The position numbers were made by a program, and so were the translations under genes. Below, in pieces: positions 35,285-43,587 of a stretch of 50,617 bases of DNA. This stretch comes from an uncultured Bacteroidales bacterium (GTDB taxonomy: Bacteria > Bacteroidota > Bacteroidia > Bacteroidales > Bacteroidaceae): positions 1-50,617 of the forward strand of contig CADBWR010000015.1 in NCBI GenBank assembly GCA_902798425.1. Direction: 5' to 3'. Positions within the stretch are counted from its first letter, which is position 1, and each line of letters opens with the position of its first letter. The notes under the pieces are model-generated. The model was not told the DNA's origin, ran no database searches, and saw nothing but the letters and a program-made list of their open reading frames with translations.

Positions 35285-35317
35285 CCCCTCCCCCTTGGGA
35301 GGGGTTAGGGGGTGGGT
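35285..35317. repeat. Family A repeat between pump and outer-membrane factor
   Basis: CCCCTCCC and GGGAGGGG around CCTT, then TTAGGGGGTGGGT. It fills the 64-bp gap up to the pump stop codon, only 65 bp from the copy inside the next gene's signal peptide. Confidence 0.9.
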
Positions 35318-35318
35318 T

Positions 35319-38300
35319 CTATTTCGCTAAATCATAATTCATCGGACGGTGGGCATACTGCCTAATCTCGCTGGCAACGTCGGCCTGTTCCTCGTCGTTG
35401 AACTTCATGGGCGACAGTTTCTCCTGCAGGCTCTGGAAGATGACGAAGAGTCCGGGAACCACCAGCACCTGGAGCAGCGTACCAATCAACATGCCACCAA
35501 CGGCGGCGGCACCGAGGGTCTGGTTACCATTCTTGCCGACACCCGACGCGAACATCATGGGCAGCAGACCGATGACCATGGCCAGTGACGTCATCAAGAT
35601 AGGACGCAGACGGGCAGCGGCACCGAGCGTGGCAGCCCACGAGATGGCCATACCCAGACGGCGGCGCTCCAGGGCAAACTCTACAATCAGGATGGCGTTC
35701 TTGGCCAACAGACCAATCAGCATGATGAGCGAGATCTGCATATAGATATCGTTGGCATGGCCAAAGAGTATGGTGAAGAGGAAACAGCCAGCCAGACCAA
35801 ATGGTACTGAGAGCACTACGGCCAAAGGCAGGATGTACGACTCATACTGTGCTGACAGAATCAGGTAGATGAAGATGAAGCACAGCAGGAAGATGAGGGC
35901 TGTGGAGTTGGTGGCCTTGGCCTCCTCACGCGTCAGACCCTGGTAGTCGTAGGTGTAGCCCTGGGGCAACATCTGGTCGGCAACCTCCTGAGCGGCCTTG
36001 ATAGCCTCACCGGTAGAGTAGCCATCGGCCACGGTAGCGGTGACATTGATAGAGGTGAACAGGTTGAAGCGGTTGATGTTGCTGGGACCGTAGACGCGCT
36101 CCAGACGGCAGAACTCCTGGACGGGCGACATGCCGGCCGGGGTACGCACATAGATGCTGTTGAGCGACTCCGGCGTCATGCGGGTCTCTGGCGAGGCCTG
36201 AATCATGACACGATAGAGCTTACCGTAGGCGTTGAAGTTAGAGGCGTAGAGACCGCCGTAGTAACCCTGCAGGGTAGAAAGTATCGTAGAGGGCGACACG
36301 CCGGCCTGCTTACACTTGGCCACATCCATGTGCAGCATGTACTGAGGATAGTTCGGATTGTAAGAGGTTTGGGCAGTCTGGAATTCAGGACGCTTGTTCA
36401 GCTCAGCCAAGTAGTCCTTAACGATGCCGAAGAACTTGTCCAGCGAACCACCGGTGCGGTCCTGCATGACGAGCGACACACCACTGTTGGCCGAGAAGCC
36501 GGGAATCATAGGCGGTGCGAAGGCCAGAATCTGGGCATCCTTGATGTGGGCGGTCTTGATGAATATCTGGGCCACAACACCCGTGGCACTCATCGGGTCG
36601 AGGAAGAAACGGTAGATGCCGTCGCCCTGCCACAGTCCGCTGAGCTTCCAGAAGAAGCCGTGCTGACGCTCGGAGAAGGGCTTCAGCTTGATGATGAACG
36701 TGGCCTGGTCGGAACCCGAACCGGCTATGAAGTTGTAACCCTGAATCTGCTCACGGTTCTGGATGGCGGGGTCGGCAGCCAGGATGCTGTCCACCTGACT
36801 GATGACTTGCTTGGTGCGCTCCACTGACGTGGCGGGCGGCATGGAGATGGTACAGAACAGCGTACCGGTATCTTCGTCGGGTACCAGACCCGTCTTGGTG
36901 GAAGACATGAGCACGACGAGTGCTACAATGCCAACGACCACGCTGGCAAGGACAGCGATGGGCTTGCGCACCAGTTTCTCTACCTGACCTTTATACTTGC
37001 CCAGGACCTTTTCGTAAGCGGTATTGAACGACGTGTGGAAACGGTCTATGACGGACATCTTCTTGGCGTGGCCCTCAGCGTCGTGGGGCTTCAGGAAGAT
37101 AGCACACAGGGCCGGAGACAGCGTCAGGGCGTTCAATGCGGAGATGAAGATGCTGACAGCCATGGTCACACCGAACTCACGGTAGAACGAACCCGTAGTG
37201 CCACCGATGAACGACACGGGGATGAACACCGAGGCCATCACCAGTGTGATAGAGATGATAGCACCCGAAATCTCGTTCATGGCGTCGATAGATGCCGTCA
37301 GCGACGACTTGTAGCCCTGGTCGAGCTTGGCGTGGACGGCCTCAACAACCACGACGGCATCATCCACCACAATGGCAATAGCCAATAGCAAGGCGGATAG
37401 CGTCAACAGGTTGATAGAGAAGCCCATCACGCTGAGGAAGAAGAAAGTACCAATCAGCGACACAGGAACAGCAATCAACGGGATGAGCGTAGAGCGCCAG
37501 TCCTGCAAGAAGACGTAGATAACGATGAACACCAGGATAAGGGTGAACACCAGTGTAAAGACCACCTCCTCAATAGATGCATACAGGAACTCCGTAACAT
37601 CGTAGTTAATCTTATAAATCATGCCCGGCGGGAACAGCTTGGCCTGCTCTTCCAGTTCGGCCTTCACCTGCTTGGCAATCTCGTTAGCGTTAGAACCTGC
37701 AATCTGCTGTACCATACCCAGCACAGATGGCAGGTTGTTGTTCTTCATCGATACCGAGTACTGCTGACCACCCAGTTCAATTCTGGCAACGTCCTTCAGC
37801 TTCAGCGTCTGGCCATTGGCATCGCTCTGGATGATGATGTTGCCAAACTCCTCGGCAGTCTTCAGACGACCGGTATAGCGCATGGCATACTCGTAGGCTA
37901 CGTTGCTCTCCTGGCCAAACGAACCGGGAGCAGCCTCGATGTTTTGTTCAGCCAGCACAGCACTGATGTCACTGGGCATCAGGTTGTACTGCTTCATCAC
38001 GTCGGGTTTCAGCCAGATGCGCATGGAGTAGGTCTTCAGACCGGGCGACTGCACGTCGCCGACACCCTGAATACGCTTGATGGCCGGGATGATGTTGATG
38101 TTGTTATAGTTGGTCAGGAACTCGTCGTCGTAGCGACCGTCACTGGTCAGCGTGAACATCAACACCTGAGAGGTCTGACGCTTCTGCACGGTGACACCGA
38201 TGCGCGTCACCTCGGCAGGCAACAAGGCCTGGGCCTGCTGCACGCGGTTCTGCACGTTGACAGCACACATATCAGGATTCATGCCCTGGCGGAACAGCAC

Positions 38301-38573
38301 GCTGAGCTGTGCCGAACCAGCACCGGCTGTCGACGAGATGTAGTCCATACCTTCCACACCGTTGATGCTCTCTTCCAATGGTGTGACGACCGAGTTCTTC
38401 ACGGTCTCTGCATCGGCACCAGGATAGCTGGTCCACACCGCTACCGTAGGTGGTGCGATGTTGGGGTACTGCTCAATAGGCAGTGTCACCAAGCCGATGA
38501 AACCCAGCAGGACGATGAGGATAGAAATCACCGTCGACAACACTGGGCGTTTGATAAATGTTGTAAAAGTCAT
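35319..38573 (-). CDS. RND efflux pump, HAE1 (AcrB/MexB) family
   Basis: 1084 residues, normal for HAE1 pumps. Proton-driven inner-membrane transporter expelling drugs, bile salts or detergents through the partner outer-membrane channel. Landmarks: FIKRPVLSTVISILIVLLGFIGL at TM1, PIEQYPNIAPPTVAVWTSYPGADAETV, the TM4 proton-relay pair in LLAIAIVVDDAVVVVEAVH, GGTTGSFYREFGVTM, and the C-terminal GMLIGTLLQVLVVPGLFVIF. Twelve TM segments with two large periplasmic loops. It lies 46 bp after the adaptor gene, the gap consisting of 9-bp repeats. Substrates cannot be told from the sequence. Confidence 0.95.
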   Translation of the reverse strand: MTFTTFIKRPVLSTVISILIVLLGFIGLVTLPIEQYPNIAPPTVAVWTSYPGADAETVKNSVVTPLEESINGVEGMDYISSTAGAGSAQLSVLFRQGMNPDMCAVNVQNRVQQAQALLPAEVTRIGVTVQKRQTSQVLMFTLTSDGRYDDEFLTNYNNINIIPAIKRIQGVGDVQSPGLKTYSMRIWLKPDVMKQYNLMPSDISAVLAEQNIEAAPGSFGQESNVAYEYAMRYTGRLKTAEEFGNIIIQSDANGQTLKLKDVARIELGGQQYSVSMKNNNLPSVLGMVQQIAGSNANEIAKQVKAELEEQAKLFPPGMIYKINYDVTEFLYASIEEVVFTLVFTLILVFIVIYVFLQDWRSTLIPLIAVPVSLIGTFFFLSVMGFSINLLTLSALLLAIAIVVDDAVVVVEAVHAKLDQGYKSSLTASIDAMNEISGAIISITLVMASVFIPVSFIGGTTGSFYREFGVTMAVSIFISALNALTLSPALCAIFLKPHDAEGHAKKMSVIDRFHTSFNTAYEKVLGKYKGQVEKLVRKPIAVLASVVVGIVALVVLMSSTKTGLVPDEDTGTLFCTISMPPATSVERTKQVISQVDSILAADPAIQNREQIQGYNFIAGSGSDQATFIIKLKPFSERQHGFFWKLSGLWQGDGIYRFFLDPMSATGVVAQIFIKTAHIKDAQILAFAPPMIPGFSANSGVSLVMQDRTGGSLDKFFGIVKDYLAELNKRPEFQTAQTSYNPNYPQYMLHMDVAKCKQAGVSPSTILSTLQGYYGGLYASNFNAYGKLYRVMIQASPETRMTPESLNSIYVRTPAGMSPVQEFCRLERVYGPSNINRFNLFTSINVTATVADGYSTGEAIKAAQEVADQMLPQGYTYDYQGLTREEAKATNSTALIFLLCFIFIYLILSAQYESYILPLAVVLSVPFGLAGCFLFTILFGHANDIYMQISLIMLIGLLAKNAILIVEFALERRRLGMAISWAATLGAAARLRPILMTSLAMVIGLLPMMFASGVGKNGNQTLGAAAVGGMLIGTLLQVLVVPGLFVIFQSLQEKLSPMKFNDEEQADVASEIRQYAHRPMNYDLAK

Positions 38574-38583
38574 ATTCTTTTAA

Positions 38584-38619
38584 CTTCTTTTACTTCTTTA
38601 ACTCCTTTAACTTCTCAGT
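38584..38619. repeat. 9-bp tandem repeat between adaptor and pump
   Basis: ACTTCTTTT, ACTTCTTTA, ACTCCTTTA, ACTTCTCAG: four degenerate 9-bp units ending exactly at the adaptor stop codon. A related pyrimidine-rich stretch fills the ftsX/DUF3098 gap at 31103-31134. Confidence 0.75.
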
Positions 38620-39780
38620 TTACTTCTTCATTGCTCCGACAATGTCGCCGGCAGTCATGGCCTTGGCCTGCTCCTGAATCTTCTGCTGATAGCGCTCAGG
38701 GGTGATGGGTACAATCTCCATGCCGTCGTTCAGCTTGGTAATACCATTGGTGACGTACTTGTCGCCGGCTTTCAGACCACCGGTGACAACATAGTTGTTG
38801 CCGTCGTCGTGGGGGTCGACCTGAATCTCGGTATACTTCACCTTGTTGTCCTTGCCAACGACATAGACGAACTTCTTGTTCTGCACCTCAGCGACACAAG
38901 CCTGCGGAACGATGATGATACCTGTGCTGACGCGCGGAATGATGATGTTGCCAGTAGCGCCGCTCTTGAGCAGCTTCTCAGGATTAGCAAACGAAGCAAT
39001 CAGCTGAACAGAACCCGTGGCAGCATCGATAACACCACTCATCTTAGTGATGGTGCCCTCACTGCCATAAATGCTACCATCGGCCAACTGCAACTTAACG
39101 GGAGGCAACGAAGCCAGTCCCTGCTGAGAAATGACCATAGCCTCCTTCTCAGTAACAGAGAAGTAAGCCTCCATAGATGAAATATTGGAAACGGTGGTCA
39201 ACACATTAGAACCGCTTACCAGCGCACCCTTCTTGAAAGGCAAGGTACCTACGACACCTGCTGCGGGCGACTTGACATAGCAGTAGCTGAGTGCTTCCTT
39301 GGCAGAAGCCAGCACAGCCTGAGCCTGAGCCAACTGGGCCTGAGCCGACTCGTACGTATTCTGAGAGGTTTTCAACTCGTAATCACCAATAACCTTCTTT
39401 TCGTGCAACTGCTTGCTGTTCTCGTATGTCAGCTTAGCAGTATTGCACTGCTGCTGAGCGGCATTGACAGCAGCCTGAGCCTGACGCACTTGAGCCTGAT
39501 AGGTCTCGTTATCAATAACAAACAATACCTGACCGGCACTGACCGTCTGTCCTTCCTTTACATTAATCTGAGTCAGGAAGCCCTGAGCCTTAGGACGAAT
39601 CTCCACGTCCTGCACACCTTTGATGGCGGCAGGGTACGTGCTCTGCATGTCGGCACTCGACGTGCCAGCAGTAGTCACAGGAAACTCATTGTCGCCAAAT
39701 GTCGGGCGACCACCGCCGCCACCACATGAAACAAGCGTTGCAGCAACGGCTGCAAACAATACAATTTTCTTCATTTTCAT
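38620..39780 (-). CDS. RND efflux periplasmic adaptor (AcrA/MexA family) lipoprotein
   Basis: 386 residues. Bridges pump and outer-membrane channel. Lipobox TLVSCGGGG (Cys19), then the membrane fusion protein domains: the first lipoyl half QTVSAGQVLFVIDNETYQAQV, a helical hairpin rich in A/Q (QAQAAVNAAQQQCNTAKLTYENS to AQAQLAQAQAVLASAKEAL), the second lipoyl half VKSPAAGVVGTLPFKKGALVSG, a beta-barrel (LQLADGSIYGSEGTITKMSGVID) and the membrane-proximal end. First gene of the pump operon. A promoter with a palindrome over its -33 region lies about 80-125 bp upstream, suggesting repressor control. Confidence 0.94.
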   Translation of the reverse strand: MKMKKIVLFAAVAATLVSCGGGGGRPTFGDNEFPVTTAGTSSADMQSTYPAAIKGVQDVEIRPKAQGFLTQINVKEGQTVSAGQVLFVIDNETYQAQVRQAQAAVNAAQQQCNTAKLTYENSKQLHEKKVIGDYELKTSQNTYESAQAQLAQAQAVLASAKEALSYCYVKSPAAGVVGTLPFKKGALVSGSNVLTTVSNISSMEAYFSVTEKEAMVISQQGLASLPPVKLQLADGSIYGSEGTITKMSGVIDAATGSVQLIASFANPEKLLKSGATGNIIIPRVSTGIIIVPQACVAEVQNKKFVYVVGKDNKVKYTEIQVDPHDDGNNYVVTGGLKAGDKYVTNGITKLNDGMEIVPITPERYQQKIQEQAKAMTAGDIVGAMKK

Positions 39781-39861
39781 ACCTATTATATATTATTCGA
39801 ATAATTTACTCTAAATTTACTTTACAGAAAACTCAGGCACTCACGTTCAGTTTTCAGCTTG

Positions 39862-39904
39862 CAAATTTAGAAAAAAAACTTGAGACCTATATCACCGATA
39901 TAGG
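39862..39904 (-). promoter_or_regulatory. Promoter and possible operator of the RND efflux operon
   Basis: Minus-strand TAAATTTG followed by C (39869-39862) is a -7 box. No good TTG lies at the expected place; instead a perfect palindrome, CCTATATC (39886-39893), ACC, GATATAGG (39897-39904), covers it. The A-run at 39871-39878 also makes the hairpin plus seven U's a possible terminator for the CCA gene, whose stop is at 39929; both uses are possible. Confidence 0.55.
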
Positions 39905-39928
39905 ATAATACAGCATATTTAACAAAGT

Positions 39929-41404
39929 TTATGTAGTTTTGAGTCCTATTTGTGCAGCTTTCTCCAACAATAGCTGCATCAATGGCGCTCTTTCGTTCGC
40001 TACCTGGTTATCCAGGACGGCATCTTTGAGATACTGTTTCAGCACCCCCACCTCACGAGAAGGTTTCAAGTTGAACATCTCCATAATTTCGTTGCCATCA
40101 ATGACTGGCTGTAACAGGCGCTTATAGTCTTTCTCCTTCAAGTCAGCCAGTTTTTCACGAACCATACGGAAGTTCTCCAAGAACATCTTCTTCTTGACCT
40201 CGTTCTTGCTGGTGATATCTGCTTCGCAGAGCAACATAAGGTCGTCTATATCATCGCCGGCATCGTTCAGCAAGCGGCGCACAGCAGAATCCGTAACCTC
40301 TTCATCGGCAATAACTTGCGGACGCATATGCAAATCGACGAGTTTCTGCACATATTTCATCTCAGCACCCATGGGCAACTTCAGACGGCGGAAGATGCCT
40401 GGCACCTGCTTGGCACCTATCAGATTATGATTATGGAATGTCCAGCCAATGCCGGGTTCCCATCGTTTCGACTTCGTCTTGCCGATGTCGTGCAACAGAG
40501 CGGCCCAACGCAACCATAATCCACCCCCCTCCCGTTGGGAGGGGTTGGGGGTGGGTACCACATTCTCCAGCACCTCCAGGGTATGATAGAAGTTATTCTT
40601 ATGCGCACGACCGTCACGTTTCTCTACGATATCCAGTGCTGCCAGTTCTGGGAGAATAATCTGCAGCAAACCACTACGCTGTAAGTATTCAAAGCCAATA
40701 CTGGGATGCTTGGACATCATGATTTTGTTGAGTTCCACCTCGATACGCTCTCCACTGATAATCTTAATGCGGTCGGCCATGCGAGACAATGCATCAAATG
40801 TCTCATCTTCAATATGGAAATTCAACTGGGTGGCAAAGCGAATACAGCGCATCATGCGCAGCGGATCGTCAGAGAACGTCACTTCTGGGTCTAATGGCGT
40901 AGCGATGATGCCGTCTTCCATATCGGCAATGCCGTTGAAGGGGTCCACCAATTCGCCAAACCGACTCCTATTCAGACAGATAGCCATGGCATTGATGGTG
41001 AAGTCACGTCGATTCTGATCATCCTCCAACGTGCCGTCCTCCACGATGGGCTTCCGCGAGTCGTGGCTATAGCTCTCCTTGCGGGCACCGACAAATTCTA
41101 CTTCCATCTCGCCCCCTGCTCCATGCTCCTTGCCCCTTACCTTCACCTGAGCGGTACCAAAATTGCGGAATACAGAGAGGTGTGCCTTCTTGCCCAGCCG
41201 CTTCTTCAATGCCTCAGCAACAGCGATACCGCTGCCTACCACGACAACATCAATATCATTGGAGGGACGTTCCAAAAAGATGTCTCGCACATATCCACCT
41301 ACCACATAACACTCAACACCCATCTCATCGGCCGTATCACCAATGAGGTGGAATATCTCTTTGTCAAGTATCTTTGCTAATGCTTGGTCTGAATACAGTT
41401 TCAC
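39929..41404 (-). CDS. cca: CCA tRNA nucleotidyltransferase with HD domain, GTG start, repeat insertions
   Basis: 491 residues. Adds or repairs the 3' CCA end of tRNA. The nucleotidyltransferase motif is CYVVGGYVRDIFLERPSNDIDVVVVG near residue 32, with the two metal Asp residues; RRDFTINAMA and PEVTFSDDPLRMMRCIRFATQLNF follow, then an HD domain (RWAALLHDIGKTK...TFHNHNLIGAKQ). The start is a GTG at 41404: no ATG occurs before the essential motif, and the -7 box at 41417-41410 puts the transcript start almost at the GTG, so it is probably leaderless. Residues 283-295 (PTPNPSQREGGG) are translated family A repeat, inserted just before the HD helix; residues 90-96 come from heptamers. Confidence 0.93.
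   Translation of the reverse strand: MKLYSDQALAKILDKEIFHLIGDTADEMGVECYVVGGYVRDIFLERPSNDIDVVVVGSGIAVAEALKKRLGKKAHLSVFRNFGTAQVKVRGKEHGAGGEMEVEFVGARKESYSHDSRKPIVEDGTLEDDQNRRDFTINAMAICLNRSRFGELVDPFNGIADMEDGIIATPLDPEVTFSDDPLRMMRCIRFATQLNFHIEDETFDALSRMADRIKIISGERIEVELNKIMMSKHPSIGFEYLQRSGLLQIILPELAALDIVEKRDGRAHKNNFYHTLEVLENVVPTPNPSQREGGGLWLRWAALLHDIGKTKSKRWEPGIGWTFHNHNLIGAKQVPGIFRRLKLPMGAEMKYVQKLVDLHMRPQVIADEEVTDSAVRRLLNDAGDDIDDLMLLCEADITSKNEVKKKMFLENFRMVREKLADLKEKDYKRLLQPVIDGNEIMEMFNLKPSREVGVLKQYLKDAVLDNQVANERAPLMQLLLEKAAQIGLKTT
40521..40559. repeat. Family A repeat inside the cca gene
   Basis: CCCCTCCC (40526-40533), GTT, GGGAGGGG (40537-40544), then TTGGGGGTGGGT. Inserted in frame (PTPNPSQREGGG) between the end of the helix ...LEVLENVV and LRWAALLHD. 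Confidence 0.92.
41117..41144. repeat. Heptamer repeats inside the cca gene
   Basis: TGCTCCA, TGCTCCT, TGCCCCT, TACCTTC on the plus strand, coding on minus for RGKEHGAGG in a loop between strands of the nucleotidyltransferase domain. Confidence 0.6.
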
Positions 41405-41409
41405 GGCTG

Positions 41410-41468
41410 CAAAATTACTAAAAAAATATGAATTATGCTCATTTATTATGAATTATTTTGTAACTTTG
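41410..41468. promoter_or_regulatory. Divergent -7 boxes cca / lipoprotein operon
   Basis: Minus: TAATTTTG (41417-41410) followed by CAGCC. Plus: TAACTTTG (41461-41468) followed by CACCC. The boxes are partly symmetric. Neither has a TTG at 20 bp. Leaders would be about 0-1 nt for cca and about 5 nt for the lipoprotein gene. Confidence 0.65.
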
Positions 41469-41477
41469 CACCCGCAA

Positions 41478-41762
41478 ATGAAAAAGTACGTATTGTTTTT
41501 TACCGTGGCAGGGTGCCTTGTTTCCTGCAGTAACGGACGCAAGCAGGAGGTAGAGCGCTTCAGAGCCAAGGTACGTTCGGAGTTTCTGGAGCAGAAACTG
41601 GCTGAGGCTCAACAGAACCTGGCACGCACCGACAGCATCATGCAGCAACGCAGTGGCGATGTCGACTCAACGCCTGGCTACCAAGACTCGCTGGAGTTGG
41701 CCGCCGACATCCAAGGTGCACAAATACGCTACATTCACAAGAAGCAAAAAGAGATACAATGA
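41478..41762 (+). CDS. Small lipoprotein of unknown function
   Basis: 94 residues from the ATG at 41478; the frame is open upstream but that part lies before the promoter. Signal MKKYVLFFTVAGCLVSC gives lipidation at Cys17. The mature part is a single long amphipathic helix (KQEVERFRAKVRSEFLEQKLAEAQQNLARTDSIM) ending in IHKKQKEIQ, likely a coiled coil reaching from the membrane into the periplasm. I do not recognise a family. Its stop overlaps the ATG of the DUF1599 gene (ATGA), so the two are translationally coupled. First gene of the operon running to 46053, with an almost absent leader. Confidence 0.75.
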   Translation: MKKYVLFFTVAGCLVSCSNGRKQEVERFRAKVRSEFLEQKLAEAQQNLARTDSIMQQRSGDVDSTPGYQDSLELAADIQGAQIRYIHKKQKEIQ

Positions 41763-42313
41763 CCCAACAAGAAGCAAAGACTAACGAAGAGTTCGAACAG
41801 ACACTGCAGGAATGTCGCACGCTGTTCGAAAAGAAGCTCCACGATTATGGTGCTTCATGGCGTATCTTACGTCCACAGTCGCTGACCGACCAGTTATTTA
41901 TCAAAGCGAAGCGCATCCGTTCGTTAGAGATCAAAAAGGAATCGCTGGTTGGCGAAGGCATCCGTCCTGAGTTCGTCGCCTTGATTAACTATGGCATTGT
42001 AGGTCTCATTCAGCTCTTCCATGGTTTCAGCGATACCGTCGACATGGACAACAAGGCCGCTATGGCGCTCTATGACAAATATGCCCAAGAGGCTTTAGAG
42101 CTGATGAAGCGCAAGAACCACGACTACGATGAGGCGTGGCGTGGCATGCGCGTCAGTTCGTATACGGACTTCATCTTAACCAAGATAGAACGCATCAAGG
42201 AGATAGAGAACTTAGGAGGCGAGACACTGGTCAGCGAGGGCATTGATGCCAACTACATGGACATTATCAACTATGCCGTGTTTGGAGCGATAAAGTTGAA
42301 AGGTGAGAGTTGA
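41759..42313 (+). CDS. DUF1599 protein (duplicated MazG-like helical domain)
   Basis: 184 residues built of two copies of one unit: KKLHDYGASWRILRPQSLTDQLFIKAKRIRSLE...INYGIVGLIQL and RKNHDYDEAWRGMRVSSYTDFILTKIERIKEIE...INYAVFGAIKL. Each holds an (H)DYxxxWR motif and acidic residues. This is the DUF1599 family, resembling all-alpha NTP pyrophosphohydrolases (MazG-like), possibly cleaning the nucleotide pool; no activity is established as far as I know. ATGA overlap with the upstream lipoprotein gene. The last codons (GES, then TGA) lie in a heptamer repeat that also forms the next gene's start region. Confidence 0.85.
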   Translation: MTQQEAKTNEEFEQTLQECRTLFEKKLHDYGASWRILRPQSLTDQLFIKAKRIRSLEIKKESLVGEGIRPEFVALINYGIVGLIQLFHGFSDTVDMDNKAAMALYDKYAQEALELMKRKNHDYDEAWRGMRVSSYTDFILTKIERIKEIENLGGETLVSEGIDANYMDIINYAVFGAIKLKGES

Positions 42314-42338
42314 GAGCTGAGAGATAGGAGATGAGAAA
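42304..42338. repeat. Heptamer repeat spanning the DUF1599 / DoxX-like junction
   Basis: TGAGAGT, TGAGAGC, TGAGAGA, TAGGAGA, TGAGAAA. The repeat supplies the stop codon of one gene (TGA 42311), an AGGAG ribosome-binding site and the ATG of the next (42331). Confidence 0.85.
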
Positions 42339-43587
42339 GGTAGTGGTAAACATAGCGCGATTGGTGCTGGCGATAGTCCTGACGTTCTCAGGATTCGTCA
42401 AGGCTGTGGACCCTATGGGTACACAGTACAAGATATCCGACTACCTGACCGCTATGCACCTCAACCAGCTGGCACCAGAGTTCTTGACGCTCGGCGCCTC
42501 CGTGCTACTGTCAGCCGTAGAGTTTGGCGTGGGCATCTGTCTGCTCTTTGGCATCCGCAAAACCATCTCTACATCATTGGCCGTGCTGATGATGCTGTTC
42601 ATGACGCCTCTTTCGTTGTGGCTGGCATTGGCAGACCCCATACAGGACTGCGGCTGCTTTGGCGATGCCGTGGTGCTGACCAATTGGCAGACCTTCTGCA
42701 AGAACATCGTACTGCTTGCCATGGCCTGCATCGTACGGAAATGGCCTCACGACATTGTGCGCTTCATCTCGACATCCAGCCAATGGATAGCTACCAACTA
42801 CTCAGCAGTCTTCATTCTTGCCTTGTCAGGATTGTCGCTCTATAACCTACCCTATCTGGACTTCCGTCCCTACCGCATCGGCACCGACCTTCGGACAGGA
42901 TGGCAGGAGATGATGCAAGGCAAAGAGTCGCCCTACTCCGAATTCTTCATCCAGCGCATAGAGGATGGCGAAGACATCACCGACTCACTGCTCAGCAGCA
43001 AGGGATACCTCTTCCTGCTCGTTGCACCCCACATGGAGAATGCTGACGACAGCCAGTTGGATCTCATCAACCAGATGTATGAATATGCAGAAGACAACGA
43101 CTATCCCTTCTATGCACTGACAGCCAGCGGCGAGAGAGGCATTGAGCGTTGGCGCGATATGACGGGAGCAGAATACCCCTTCTGCCAGACAGACGAAATC
43201 ACTCTGAAGACCATCATCCGCAGCAATCCCGGACTGATACTGATGAAAGATGGCGTCATCATCCGCAAATGGAGCTATCATAGCTTGCCGGATGAATATG
43301 CATTAACGGGGCGTTTGGACACACTGGAGATAGGCAAGATGCCCGAGGAGTCAACGGCCAGCAAGATACTGATTATCGTGCTGTGGTATGTGCTGCCTCT
43401 CCTGCTACTCACCATTGCCGACCGTCTGTGGACATGGTCCAAGTGGCTCAAGCGAAAAGAACAGTCAAACAAAATATATCAACTCTTTAAAAGTAAAACA
43501 GAAAATGAGAAAGAAAATTGTAGCAGGCAACTGGAAGATGAACCTGAACCTGCAAGAGGGAGTGGCTCTGGCCAAGGAACTGAATGA
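42331..43587 (+). CDS. DoxX-like (BT_3928-type) membrane protein overlapping tpiA
   Basis: 418 residues. Four N-terminal TM segments with the DoxX/MauE-like features [21 protein letters not shown] and [17 protein letters not shown] (a Cys-x-Cys pair at the membrane surface); then a soluble, thioredoxin-like region ([35 protein letters not shown]) without a CxxC, and a final TM ([21 protein letters not shown]). Probably an envelope redox or assembly protein; function unproved. It ends unusually: no stop before tpiA, so the last 28 residues overlap the first 83 bp of tpiA in another frame and read as a Glu/Gly-rich tail. Family members are usually shorter by about that much, so a lost stop codon is likely. 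Confidence 0.8.
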   Translation: MRKVVVNIARLVLAIVLTFSGFVKAVDPMGTQYKISDYLTAMHLNQLAPEFLTLGASVLLSAVEFGVGICLLFGIRKTISTSLAVLMMLFMTPLSLWLALADPIQDCGCFGDAVVLTNWQTFCKNIVLLAMACIVRKWPHDIVRFISTSSQWIATNYSAVFILALSGLSLYNLPYLDFRPYRIGTDLRTGWQEMMQGKESPYSEFFIQRIEDGEDITDSLLSSKGYLFLLVAPHMENADDSQLDLINQMYEYAEDNDYPFYALTASGERGIERWRDMTGAEYPFCQTDEITLKTIIRSNPGLILMKDGVIIRKWSYHSLPDEYALTGRLDTLEIGKMPEESTASKILIIVLWYVLPLLLLTIADRLWTWSKWLKRKEQSNKIYQLFKSKTENEKENCSRQLEDEPEPARGSGSGQGTE

